Shown here piece by piece: positions 1-8,854 of a stretch of DNA of 43,469 bases. Position 1 is the first letter of the stretch. Each line of letters starts with the position of its first letter. Source of the DNA: Propionibacteriales bacterium (GTDB taxonomy: Bacteria > Actinomycetota > Actinomycetes > Propionibacteriales > Nocardioidaceae); NCBI GenBank assembly GCA_013821195.1, contig JACDHG010000002.1, positions 1-43,469 on the forward strand, given 5' to 3'. A program made the translations under genes and the position numbers. The notes below the pieces were generated by a model. That model was given only the letters and a program-made list of their open reading frames with translations, ran no database searches and had not been told where the DNA came from.

Positions 1-84
1 CTGCTGCTGGGCCGGGCGGTCCGGGCGGAGGTCTGGGCTGACGACCCGCGAGCGGATGTGCGTCTGCACCCTAGCCAGGTTTGA
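1..84 (+). CDS. C-terminal end of an unidentified CDS (partial at window edge)
   Basis: Open frame from base 1 (LLLGRAVRAEVWADDPRADVRLHPSQV) ending at TGA 82-84. Confidence 0.4.
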   Translation: MLLGRAVRAEVWADDPRADVRLHPSQV

Positions 85-126
85 CGTCGTTGGCAGACTC
101 GGGGTCAGGCGACGCGACAGGAGACC

Positions 127-1029
127 ATGACAGACCCAGCAGCCGCAGTGATGACCCGACACGCGGTCGACTCCGATGGGCTTCGGCTCGCCGTGTTCGA
201 GACATCGAGGGTCGGGCCCACCATCGTGTTCGTGCACGGGTTCCCCGACACCCACGCGGTGTGGGACCCGGTCATTGCCGACCTGCGCGACCGTTTCCAC
301 TGCGTTGCGTATGACGTCCGAGGCGCGGGGGAGTCCGAGGTCCCGTCATCTCGCGGGCAGTATGCCCTGTCGTGTCTCGTCACTGACCTGGTGGCCGTGC
401 TCGACGTCGTCTCGCCCGACCGCCCCGTCCACGTCGTGGGGCATGACTGGGGTTCCGTCCAGGCGTGGGATGCGGTCGTCCGCGAGAAGTCCGACCCTCG
501 GCTGGCGGGACGCATCTCGTCATACACCACGATCAGCGGGCCGTGCCTGGACCACGTGCGCGCCTTCGCGCACGCGGCGCGACGAGGCAACGGGAACGAG
601 CGCCGCGAGGGGCTGCAGCAGCTCGTTCATTCCTGGTACATCTTCGCGTTCCAGGTTCCGTGGCTTCCCGAGCTCGCACTGCGGAACGGCTATCGGCAGC
701 TGCTCGCCAAGGGCTGCAGGAGCCTCGCACACTTCGAGTCGACGTTGCCCGAGGACGCGGCTCATGGCCTCAACCTCTATCGGGCCAACCTCCGCCGCAG
801 GAGCCGGGTGCCGGGTGGGCCGAGCACCGACCTTCCGGTGCTTCTGGTGGTGGCGCTACGCGACAACTACGTCCTGCCTCAGCTCACCCGCGACCTGCAT
901 CGCTTCGCTGCGAACCTGACGAGGGCTGAGATCGACGCGGGGCACTGGGTGCCCCGGTCCCACCCTGCCCAGCTCGCCGGCATCGTTGCCGAGTTCGTGT
1001 CACGTCACGACGGCGACCACACCCGCTGA
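127..1029 (+). CDS. alpha/beta hydrolase (epoxide hydrolase-like)
   Basis: IVFVHGFPDTHAVWDPV, VAYDVRGAGESE, VVGHDWGS nucleophile elbow, late DAGHWVP His motif. Confidence 0.9.
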   Translation: MTDPAAAVMTRHAVDSDGLRLAVFETSRVGPTIVFVHGFPDTHAVWDPVIADLRDRFHCVAYDVRGAGESEVPSSRGQYALSCLVTDLVAVLDVVSPDRPVHVVGHDWGSVQAWDAVVREKSDPRLAGRISSYTTISGPCLDHVRAFAHAARRGNGNERREGLQQLVHSWYIFAFQVPWLPELALRNGYRQLLAKGCRSLAHFESTLPEDAAHGLNLYRANLRRRSRVPGGPSTDLPVLLVVALRDNYVLPQLTRDLHRFAANLTRAEIDAGHWVPRSHPAQLAGIVAEFVSRHDGDHTR

Positions 1030-1054
1030 GGTGCCGTGGAGTGACTCGAGACGG

Positions 1055-1450
1055 TCAGGCGTCGCTCATCGTCTCGTTGACCCAGGTCACGACATCCTGC
1101 GTCTTGGTGCCAGGTGTGAAGATGCGAGCGACCCCGACGTCGCGCAGCAGCGGGATGTCGTCTTGCGGGATGATCCCACCGCCGAAGACGACGATGTCGG
1201 TGGCCTCGCGCTCTTTCAACAACAGCATGAGCTTCTTGAACAGCGTCATGTGCGCGCCCGACAGGACAGACAGCCCGATGATGTCGGCGTCCTCCTGGAT
1301 GGCCGTCTCGACGATCTGCTCGGGAGTCTGGTGGAGCCCGGTGTAGACGACTTCCATGCCTGCGTCGCGCAGTGCCCGGGCGATCACCTTGGCGCCCCGA
1401 TCGTGCCCGTCGAGTCCGGGTTTGGCGACGACCACCCGAATCGGGGCCAT
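1055..1450 (-). CDS. Stand-alone cobalamin (B12)-binding domain protein, acyl-CoA mutase small-subunit type
   Basis: 131 aa; [33 protein letters not shown] (DxHxxG), [18 protein letters not shown]; typical MCM/ICM B12-binding domain. Confidence 0.92.
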   Translation of the reverse strand: MAPIRVVVAKPGLDGHDRGAKVIARALRDAGMEVVYTGLHQTPEQIVETAIQEDADIIGLSVLSGAHMTLFKKLMLLLKEREATDIVVFGGGIIPQDDIPLLRDVGVARIFTPGTKTQDVVTWVNETMSDA

Positions 1451-1741
1451 CTGAGCTCACCGCCTCTGAGTCCGCCGGCACGATGGCCGCGCAAGCGTCG
1501 TACGTCGATCGAGAGACTAACCAACCGAGGACGGTCACGCGCAATCGGTGCCGACGTGGCGGCGATCTGCGAGACCCACGATCTGCTCCTCCTGATGACT
1601 GCCTGGTGGCTGCGAACCGAACCACCCACGGTGCCCCGGTCCACAGTGAGACCGCATGGGGTTTCTCCTCGAGCCAGGCTTCGGTTAGGGTCGGAACTCC
1701 GTGCATAGCCCCCGGTCTGTCGTCGGAAGGAACCCGTACGC

Positions 1742-2632
1742 GTGTCGTCGCATCGCGCTGAAAAGCATCGCGCCCCCGACGATGCAGAGCAGCCGGCTAC
1801 GAAACCCGTCGTCTCCGGGCGTCGCAGGGCACCTCGGGCTCCGCGCCGGGTCGGCAAGGTGGCTTCCCCCTCGCTGATCGGCGGTCTCGCCCTCGTGGTC
1901 GCGACCATTGGTGCGGCGACTGCCGGCCAGGCGGTCTCTGCCGGTCACGATGTCAGCCGCGCATCGGCTCAGCAGGGCGGCGCGTACGTCGCCACCTTGT
2001 CAGGTGCGTCGCTCGAGGGCCGCAACGCCACCAGGGTCAGCCGTGCTGGCATCCGGCCCCTTCTCACGAACGACGCGGCGGCGACAACGGCCGCACAGCG
2101 GCGTACCAGCAGGCTGAACGACGCGGCGGGTGTGGCCGAGGACTACGCACAAGAGCTGGCGGACCAGCGCAGGGAGATATTGCGCGAGGCAGCCAGAGCC
2201 GCCAGGGTCAACGCGCTCGCGGATGACGAGTGGGTGATGCCGACCAGCGGCTACGACATCTCGACCTGGTTCGGAGAGTCCGGAGCCTCCTGGTCCTCTG
2301 GCTACCACACCGGGATCGACTTCGCCACCGCCTACGGCACGCCGGGAGTCGCCGTCGCCAACGCCACCGTGGTCCAGACCGGCTGGGACGGCGCCTACGG
2401 CAACCAGGTGCGGCTGCAGCTGGAGAACGGCGACGAGGTCTGGTACAACCACCTCAGCTCAATCGATGTCGTCAGCGGCCAGTCAGTCGTCAAGGGCCAG
2501 CAGGTCGGTCGCATCGGAGACACCGGCAACTCGTACGGCGCCCACCTCCACTTCGAGTACCGCCTCGCCTCCAACCTCAGCGACGGAGTGGACCCGCGCC
2601 CGTACCTTCTCGAGCACGGCCTCGCCCTCTGA
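1742..2632 (+). CDS. M23 family metallopeptidase (secreted/membrane-anchored murein endopeptidase)
   Basis: GTG start with ggaagga upstream; N-terminal TM segment, coiled region, HTGIDFATAYGTPGVAV ... GAHLHFEYR zinc-peptidase motifs. Confidence 0.92.
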   Translation: MSSHRAEKHRAPDDAEQPATKPVVSGRRRAPRAPRRVGKVASPSLIGGLALVVATIGAATAGQAVSAGHDVSRASAQQGGAYVATLSGASLEGRNATRVSRAGIRPLLTNDAAATTAAQRRTSRLNDAAGVAEDYAQELADQRREILREAARAARVNALADDEWVMPTSGYDISTWFGESGASWSSGYHTGIDFATAYGTPGVAVANATVVQTGWDGAYGNQVRLQLENGDEVWYNHLSSIDVVSGQSVVKGQQVGRIGDTGNSYGAHLHFEYRLASNLSDGVDPRPYLLEHGLAL

Positions 2633-2681
2633 CGCCGCCCGCATCGTCACCGCCCTCGCTGTCCGGACCTGCCCGTAGCAT

Positions 2682-5108
2682 GTGAAGACGATGTCCGCGC
2701 TGTTCCCGCTCCCTCCCCTGACAGACTCTCCCCGGCCTCTCGACAGCCCTCGCTCCGGTCGACACCGACCGAGTCGTGAGGAGCTGCTGGAGGACCTCAA
2801 CCCCTCACAGCGGGCCGCCGTCACGCACGAGGGTTCTCTGCTCGTGGTGGCCGGTGCAGGCTCGGGCAAGACCCGGGTGCTCACGCGGAGGATCGCCTGG
2901 CTGCTCGCCCAGCGCGACACGCATCCGGGCTCGATCCTGGCGATCACGTTCACCAACAAGGCGGCCGCCGAGATGCGAGAGCGCGTCGCGGAGCTCGTCG
3001 GCGGCCGCGCCAAGATCATGTGGGTCTCGACGTTCCACTCGTCGTGCGTGCGCATCCTGCGCAAGGAGATCTCGCGCTTCGGCTTCGGCTCGAACTTCTC
3101 CATCTACGACGACGCCGACTCCCGTCGGCTGATGACGCTCGTATGCCGAGACCTCGACCTCGACCCGAAGCGCTACGCGCCCCGCGCGGTCCTCAACTGG
3201 GTCAGCAACTGCAAGAACGAGCTGATGGACCATGAGGCCGCCGCAGCCAAGGCCGCCAACCACCTCGAGCGCACCTTCGCCGAGTGCTACGCGAGCTACC
3301 AGTCCCGGCTTCGAGCCGCCAACGCGCTCGACTTCGACGACCTCATCATGAGCACGGTGCACCTGTTCCAGGCGTTTCCCGAGGTGCGCGAGACGTACCG
3401 GCGCCGGTTCCGTCACGTCCTCGTCGACGAGTACCAGGACACCAACCACGCCCAGTACGTGCTCGTGCGCGAGCTGTGCGCGGCTGGCGCCGGCCGACGT
3501 ACCGCCGACGGCGATGTCGTGGGCAGCACTGAGCCCGCCGCCGCCTCCCATGCCGCCGAGCCTGCGGAGCTGCTGGTGGTCGGCGACTCCGACCAGTCCA
3601 TCTACGCGTTCCGCGGCGCCAACATCCGCAACATCTTGCAGTTCGAGGAGGACTTCCCCGGCGCCAGCACCGTCGTGTTGGAGCAGAACTACCGGTCGAC
3701 GCAGAACATCCTCAACGCCGCGAACGCTGTCATCTCCAACAACCCCAAGCGACGTCCGAAGAACCTGTGGTCCGAGGCGGGCGACGGCGAGCTCATCGCG
3801 GGGTACGTCGCCGACGACGAGCACGACGAGGCCCAGTTCGTCGCCGAGGAGATCGACCGGCTCACCGACGCGTCTGAAGCCAAGCCCGCCGATGTCGCCA
3901 TCTTCTACCGCACCAACGCACAGAGCCGGGTGTTCGAGGAAGTCTTCATCCGGGTCGGCCTGCCCTACAAGGTCGTCGGCGGTGTGCGGTTCTACGAGCG
4001 TCGGGAGGTGCGCGACGTCCTGGCCTACCTGCGGGTGCTCGCCAACCCTGACGACACCGTGTCGTTGCGCCGCATCCTCAACGTGCCCAAGCGGGGCATC
4101 GGGGACCGTGCCGAGGCGTGCGTCGACGTGTTGTCCCAGCGCAGCCAGCTCTCCTACTGGGCGGCGCTTCGCAACGCTGTCGACGCGCCTGGGATCGCGA
4201 CACGGTCCCTGAAGAACGTCGAGGCGTTCGTCGCCGTCATCGAGGACCTGCAGCAGCTCGTCGCCGACGGCGCGCGCCCTGACGACATCGTCGACGCGGT
4301 CTTCACCAAGTCCGGCTACCTCGCCGAGCTGGAGGCGTCTGAGGATCCTCAGGACGAGACCCGCGTCGAGAACCTCGGCGAGCTCCTCGCGGTCGCCCGC
4401 GAGTTCGCCGACGAGCAGGACAGTGCGACCCTCGGGGACTTCCTCGAGCGCGTGGCGCTGGTGGCCGACGCCGACCAGATCCCTGACGAGGACGAGACCG
4501 GCGGTGTCGTGACACTGATGACGCTCCACACCGCCAAAGGGCTCGAGTTCCCGGTCGTCTTCCTCAGCGGCCTGGAGGACGGCGTCTTCCCGCACGCCAG
4601 GGCGCTCGGTGACCCGGTCGAGCTGGAGGAGGAGCGCCGGCTCGCCTACGTCGGCGTGACCCGCGCCCGTCAACGGCTCTACCTCTCACGTGCCCTGGTC
4701 AGGTCGGCCTGGGGTGCCCCTCAGCACAATCCGCCCTCACGTTTCCTCGACGAGATCCCGGCCGCCTTGATCGGGTGGCGACGCACCGCGGCCGCGCAGA
4801 CCAGCTGGAGCTCCTCCTCGGCGTCGTCGCGGTACGCCAGCTCGGGTGTCGACGTCAGGGCATCCGCCGCCTCGCGGGTCCGGGGCAGCACCCGGACACT
4901 TCCAGCACCGCGACCCACAGCGGGAACCCGCCCTGTCCCGTCGCTGGCCGCCGGTGACCGGGTGGTGCACGACACGTTCGGGCTCGGCACCGTCGTCACC
5001 GTCGACGGTCAGGCCGACAAGGCGGTGGCTTCGGTCGACTTCGGGTCGAGCGGCGTCAAGCGGCTGCTGCTGCGCTACTCCCCCGTCGAGAAGCTGTCCG
5101 CAACCTAG
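2682..5108 (+). CDS. pcrA: ATP-dependent DNA helicase PcrA/UvrD (SF1A); start at GTG 2682 or ATG 2691
   Basis: GAGSGKTRVLTRRIAWLL Walker A, TFTNKAAAEMRERV, VDEYQDTNHAQY, GDSDQSIYAFRGANI, TLHTAKGLEFPVVF, YVGVTRARQRLYLSRA. Confidence 0.95.
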   Translation: MKTMSALFPLPPLTDSPRPLDSPRSGRHRPSREELLEDLNPSQRAAVTHEGSLLVVAGAGSGKTRVLTRRIAWLLAQRDTHPGSILAITFTNKAAAEMRERVAELVGGRAKIMWVSTFHSSCVRILRKEISRFGFGSNFSIYDDADSRRLMTLVCRDLDLDPKRYAPRAVLNWVSNCKNELMDHEAAAAKAANHLERTFAECYASYQSRLRAANALDFDDLIMSTVHLFQAFPEVRETYRRRFRHVLVDEYQDTNHAQYVLVRELCAAGAGRRTADGDVVGSTEPAAASHAAEPAELLVVGDSDQSIYAFRGANIRNILQFEEDFPGASTVVLEQNYRSTQNILNAANAVISNNPKRRPKNLWSEAGDGELIAGYVADDEHDEAQFVAEEIDRLTDASEAKPADVAIFYRTNAQSRVFEEVFIRVGLPYKVVGGVRFYERREVRDVLAYLRVLANPDDTVSLRRILNVPKRGIGDRAEACVDVLSQRSQLSYWAALRNAVDAPGIATRSLKNVEAFVAVIEDLQQLVADGARPDDIVDAVFTKSGYLAELEASEDPQDETRVENLGELLAVAREFADEQDSATLGDFLERVALVADADQIPDEDETGGVVTLMTLHTAKGLEFPVVFLSGLEDGVFPHARALGDPVELEEERRLAYVGVTRARQRLYLSRALVRSAWGAPQHNPPSRFLDEIPAALIGWRRTAAAQTSWSSSSASSRYASSGVDVRASAASRVRGSTRTLPAPRPTAGTRPVPSLAAGDRVVHDTFGLGTVVTVDGQADKAVASVDFGSSGVKRLLLRYSPVEKLSAT

Positions 5109-5122
5109 GCGGGCGAGGCCGT

Positions 5123-5173
5123 GGGGACTCGCAGCACCGTCAAAGAGCTTGCGAAGCCGCAAGAGCCCCTCGG
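5123..5173. repeat. Direct repeat copy 1 (~50 bp, imperfect)
   Basis: ggggactcgcagcaccgtcaaagagc...gcaagagcccctcgg, matching 5559-5610. Confidence 0.85.
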
Positions 5174-5200
5174 GCCCGCTGTTGTGTCGTTGTGCAGAAA

Positions 5201-5240
5201 GATCCGACGCTGAGGTGGCTCTCAACCTGAGCGTCGGATC
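5201..5240. terminator. Stem-loop downstream of pcrA (possible bidirectional terminator)
   Basis: gatccgacgctgaggt / acctgagcgtcggatc, 16-bp arms with one mismatch, 8-nt loop. Confidence 0.6.
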
Positions 5241-5319
5241 CTTCAGGTGGCCGCGTCGAAGCATCCCGGCAGGGCAGAAGACGTACGGCGTGGGGAGGGG
5301 TCGAGCGTTCGTTTACCGT

Positions 5320-5527
5320 CACATGTCGGAAGACGTACGGCGCCAGCCGCCTCAGGCACAGCCATCGGCAGCCGGTGCCGTAGGTCGAGAGCGTCGCCGA
5401 GCAGCATCGCCGCCGCCTCCGGCGACATCCCCATCTCCGCACCGAGCTCGGCCGGACAGAACTCGCACGTCGCAGGCGTCCCCTCGCCGCCGAACCGAAC
5501 CAACCGCCCCGCACCAGGCAACGCCGC
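5320..5527 (-). pseudogene. Fragment of DUF222 (13E12 repeat / HNH endonuclease N-terminal) protein
   Basis: FGGEGTPATCEFCPAELGAEMGMSPEAAAMLLGDALDLRHRLP is DUF222-like; the rest of DUF222 and the HNH domain are absent. Confidence 0.65.
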
Positions 5528-5558
5528 CGAACCGGCCGAATCGACCACACCATGCAGC

Positions 5559-5610
5559 GGGGACTCGCAGCACCGTCAAAGAGCGAAGCCAAGGTGCAAG
5601 AGCCCCTCGG
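5559..5610. repeat. Direct repeat copy 2 (~50 bp, imperfect)
   Basis: ggggactcgcagcaccgtcaaagagc...gcaagagcccctcgg, matching 5123-5173. Confidence 0.85.
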
Positions 5611-5691
5611 CCACGACCGACCCAGCCGTAGGCGTCCTCAGCCACGACGATGGGCGCGCGCGACTGAGTCTGCATCGCAAACCCCCTCCCC

Positions 5692-5744
5692 ACATCGCAG
5701 GTTTGCGATGTAAACAGTCCGTTTGGACTGTTTACATCACAAAC
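5692..5744. terminator. Nested/alternative hairpins just downstream of the methyltransferase gene
   Basis: Long hairpin gtttgcgatgtaaacagtcc-gttt-ggactgtttacatcacaaac (19/20 bp) plus competing hairpin acatcgca-ggtt-tgcgatgt (5692-5711). Confidence 0.65.
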
Positions 5745-5777
5745 TTCCGGCCGCGCAGTGGTCGTGGCCCGGCGGGG

Positions 5778-6536
5778 CTACGGGAGACCGGTGGTCGGTC
5801 TAGGGCTGGCGATGGTGATGATCTCAGGACTCGTGTCGGTCAGGGGGTCCCGGGTCCAGTTCCCAAACTGCTCCTTGACTGTCATGCCGGCACCGGAGAG
5901 GAACGAGGAGAGGGAGTCCGCGTCAAGGAACCGCAACATGCTCCGGCTCACCTGCGGCCGCTCCCAGCTGGGACTCGTGAACATGGTGGTGAACCGGACG
6001 ACGTCCCCTTCGACTGTCTCAACCTGGTGTTCCAGGCGCACAACGGCACCAGAGGCATCGGTGACTTCAGCCGCGTTCTCCGGAGTCCAGCGCTCCCATT
6101 CGCGCACCAGCGGGTTACGGGTCTCGAATGCGAAGCTGCCCTCGTCGGTGAGGGCTGACCGGATCGCGGCAAGTGAGGCTCGCAGCTCGTCGTCGTCGAC
6201 GAACACCTGGAATGCATGGCCCGTCATGACGACGAGGTCGAACTGTTGACTCCAGCCGACGGAGCCCAGGTCGCCGAGAATCCACTCGATGTCCGACCGT
6301 CTTCGCGCCTGCCTCAGCATCCCCTCGGCGGGGTCGAGTCCGCATAGTCTCCCGGTGTGACCGGCGTCCCGAGCCCGGTGCAGCAGCATGCCCGTCCCGC
6401 AGCCGACATCGAGCACGGCCTCCGCCGACATCACCAGGGGAAGGTAGAAGCCCGAGTCACCCGATGGCTCCCAGGGGCAGAACACGTCATACAGGTCGGC
6501 GAGACGTGCATCGGAGAACAGCCGGTCGACCACCAC
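5778..6536 (-). CDS. Class I SAM-dependent methyltransferase
   Basis: EAVLDVGCGTGMLLHRARDAGHTGRLCGLDPAEGML motif I/II. Confidence 0.88.
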   Translation of the reverse strand: MVVDRLFSDARLADLYDVFCPWEPSGDSGFYLPLVMSAEAVLDVGCGTGMLLHRARDAGHTGRLCGLDPAEGMLRQARRRSDIEWILGDLGSVGWSQQFDLVVMTGHAFQVFVDDDELRASLAAIRSALTDEGSFAFETRNPLVREWERWTPENAAEVTDASGAVVRLEHQVETVEGDVVRFTTMFTSPSWERPQVSRSMLRFLDADSLSSFLSGAGMTVKEQFGNWTRDPLTDTSPEIITIASPRPTTGLP

Positions 6537-6586
6537 ACGTGTCTACCAAGTCCCTCGGCGACCCGCGACCGGTAAACCTACGCCGC

Positions 6587-6943
6587 TCACCAGAAGACGG
6601 CGACGCCCACGTTCGCGGTGGTGAGCAGCCAGATCGCACCGAACAGCCCGCCGGGGATGCCCTCCTTGCGACGGTTCACCCAGCACAGCACCGCGATGAC
6701 GAGCGCGACCGCAAGCTTGACCGCGACCTTGACGTTGTCGACCGGGGCGTCTTGGCCCTCGATGACACCGACGAGCAAGAGGCCCGAGAGCACCTGGACC
6801 AAGGCGCCGTACAGCATGGCAGCGTTCACCACCTTGACGTCGTCGCGGACCTGCACGAACGCACCCCCGAACAGCGACGCGAATCCCAGCAGGTGGATGA
6901 ACACCAAGAGGTTGCGGAGCAGATCCACGAACGATCCCTTCAT
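6587..6943 (-). CDS. Small integral membrane protein, unknown function
   Basis: 118 aa with four hydrophobic segments; start MKGSFVDLLRNLLVFIHLLGFASLFGGAFVQVRDD. Confidence 0.75.
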   Translation of the reverse strand: MKGSFVDLLRNLLVFIHLLGFASLFGGAFVQVRDDVKVVNAAMLYGALVQVLSGLLLVGVIEGQDAPVDNVKVAVKLAVALVIAVLCWVNRRKEGIPGGLFGAIWLLTTANVGVAVFW

Positions 6944-7019
6944 CTACGGCTCGGTTCTCGTGCAGAGCATTCTGCCGGATGGTGGCCCGTGGTGGCCCGT
7001 GCAACTCACGACAGACCGA

Positions 7020-7460
7020 CTGAGAGTCAGAGCAGCGTCGCTCCGTCGCCCACCGGGTGAGCTGGTGCCGGCTCGACGGCTGGAGCTTGCACGGCACGCT
7101 CGAGACGTGCGTCTCGACGGCTTGATCGAGATGAAGAGCTCCGCGGCAACCTCCTTGCAGGCGTAGCCGCGTGCGATGAGCCGCATCACCTCACGCTCCC
7201 GCTCGGTCAGCCGATCCAGGTCCTCGTCGACCTCGGCGACCCCGAACTGCCCGGCGAACGCATCGAGCACGAACCCGGCCGGCCGCGGCGAGAACACCGC
7301 GTCTCCGTCCGCCACCCGCCGGATCGCCGCGGACGAGCTCGCGTCCGGTGATGTTCTTCGTCACGTAACCGCGCGCCTCCACGGATCACCGCGATCACGT
7401 CCTCCGCAGCGTCCGAGACGCTCAGCGCCAAGAACTTCACGTCGGGGTGTCGCGACGGAG
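7020..7460 (-). pseudogene. Decayed NarL/LuxR-family response regulator
   Basis: Homology spread over four segments in different frames: HPDVKFLALSVSDAAEDVIAVIRGGA / GYVTKNITGREL / VADGDAVFSPRPAGFVLDAF...LTEREREVMRLIARGYACKEVAAELFISIK / VETHVSSVPCKLQPSSRHQLTRWATERR. Confidence 0.85.
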
Positions 7461-7466
7461 GCACCC

Positions 7467-7703
7467 GTGGTCCCTCAGCATGCAACTGACATCGTCTCGC
7501 TCGTCTTCGGCACGATCTTCGCCGGCTTCACCGTCGTCTGGCTGCTCGTCGTGACGGATCTGATCGGATGGGACGACGCACGGGTAGCCGGCCCTGTCAC
7601 CCTCATCGCGGCGGGCGCGGTGCGCCTGGTCGCCGCGCTCCGTCCCCACCGCGAGAACGACGACGACCCGAGTGCGTCAGCTGACCCGAGTCATGGCCCG
7701 TGA
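7467..7703 (+). CDS. Small two-TM membrane protein (possibly associated with the lost PspC/two-component locus)
   Basis: GTG start; VPQHATDIVSLVFGTIFAGFTVVWLLVVTDLIGWDDARVAGPVTLIAAGAVRLVAALRP. Confidence 0.6.
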   Translation: MVPQHATDIVSLVFGTIFAGFTVVWLLVVTDLIGWDDARVAGPVTLIAAGAVRLVAALRPHRENDDDPSASADPSHGP

Positions 7704-8714
7704 CAGCCAGTCCTCGCGGGCGAAGACCCCGGTGTCGGGGAAGTCGGTGAAGATTCCGTCGACACCGGCGTCGAAGAACCGCTGCGCCTCACCGATGGCG
7801 TCCCCCAACGCCTTCGGGTCGGTGCCGACTCGGAAGTCGGCCGGCAGGAACTTGTTCTCGTCGCGCATCGTGAAGGCGTGCACGAAGAGTCCACGCGCGT
7901 GGGCGTCGTCGACCATGTCGGTCGGCTCGAGGAGGTGACCTGTCGAGTCTCGGGGAATCACCAGCGCGTGGTGCGGTCCGACGCCGTCGGCGTACGTCGC
8001 GATCTCTGCCAGACCCTGCGGGGTCACCAGGTCACGGTAGGTCCGCAGGTCGCCCGTGGACCTCAGGTCGTACGGGCTGCTGGCGCCATAGACGAGCTGC
8101 ACGAGCCTGACGTTCGTCCGGGCTCTCAGATCCTTCAGGTTGGAGGTCTCGAACGACTGGATGACGACCCGCGCGTTCGGGCGGTCAAGGTGGTGTCGCC
8201 CGAGCGCGGCGACCAGTGGCTCCTCGAGGGACAGTCCGATCGAGTCGAAGTACGACGGGTGCTTGGTCTCTGGATAGATGCCGATCACCTCCCCGCGCGC
8301 CCGACTCTCATGGCGTACCAGATCCAGCACCTCGTCGAGGGTCGGTACCTCGAAGCGTCCGTCGTACCGGGTGTTGGCAGGGCGCACCGACGGCAGCCGC
8401 TCCTTCGTGCGCAAGGTCTTGAGCTCTGCAAGGGTGAAGTCCTCGGTGAACCAGCCGGTCACTGCCCTGCCGTCGATGCACTTGGTCGCCTGGCGGGATG
8501 CGAACTCCGGATGCAGGGCGACGTCGGTGGTGCCTGACACCTCGTTCTCGTGCCGGGCGACAAGCACCCCGTCTCGCGTCGACACGAGGTCGGGCTCGAC
8601 GTAGTCGGCACCGAGGTCGATGGCGAGCTTGTACGACGCAAGGGTGTGCTCAGGACGATAGCCGCTGGCGCCACGGTGGCCGATGATGATCGGCCGGGTC
8701 ACCTCATGGTGCAT
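7677..8714 (-). CDS. Glycerophosphodiester phosphodiesterase (GlpQ-like, GDPD family)
   Basis: IGHRGASGYRPEHTLASYKLAIDLGADYVEPDLVSTRDGVLVARHENEVSGTTDV; GIYPETKHPS; VDGIFTDFPDTG. Confidence 0.95.
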   Translation of the reverse strand: MHHEVTRPIIIGHRGASGYRPEHTLASYKLAIDLGADYVEPDLVSTRDGVLVARHENEVSGTTDVALHPEFASRQATKCIDGRAVTGWFTEDFTLAELKTLRTKERLPSVRPANTRYDGRFEVPTLDEVLDLVRHESRARGEVIGIYPETKHPSYFDSIGLSLEEPLVAALGRHHLDRPNARVVIQSFETSNLKDLRARTNVRLVQLVYGASSPYDLRSTGDLRTYRDLVTPQGLAEIATYADGVGPHHALVIPRDSTGHLLEPTDMVDDAHARGLFVHAFTMRDENKFLPADFRVGTDPKALGDAIGEAQRFFDAGVDGIFTDFPDTGVFAREDWLSRAMTRVS

Positions 8715-8854
8715 GGTCCGAGCCTGACCAACGGACGCGGCATCACCTCATCCTCCAGGCGAACGTCGAATGAAGTGGCGTGGAACTCCTTTCACACCCG
8801 TAACACGGAAATCAGTTGGCTTGTGGGGCGACCGCTCTCTAACGTGAGGAGGTC

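Noticed and set aside
1451-1741. Possible riboswitch (c-di-AMP ydaO-like or cobalamin) upstream of the M23 peptidase
   Set aside because: The ~290-nt leader is suggestive in length and gene context, but conserved ydaO or B12-box core sequences could not be identified by eye; a covariance-model search would decide.
2805-4673. 622-aa - strand ORF antisense to pcrA
   Set aside because: Low-complexity product mirroring the codon pattern of the + strand helicase; typical high-GC antisense artefact.
5247-6158. 303-aa + strand ORF across the repeat region and methyltransferase
   Set aside because: Reads through repeats and antisense to a clear methyltransferase; no domain evidence.
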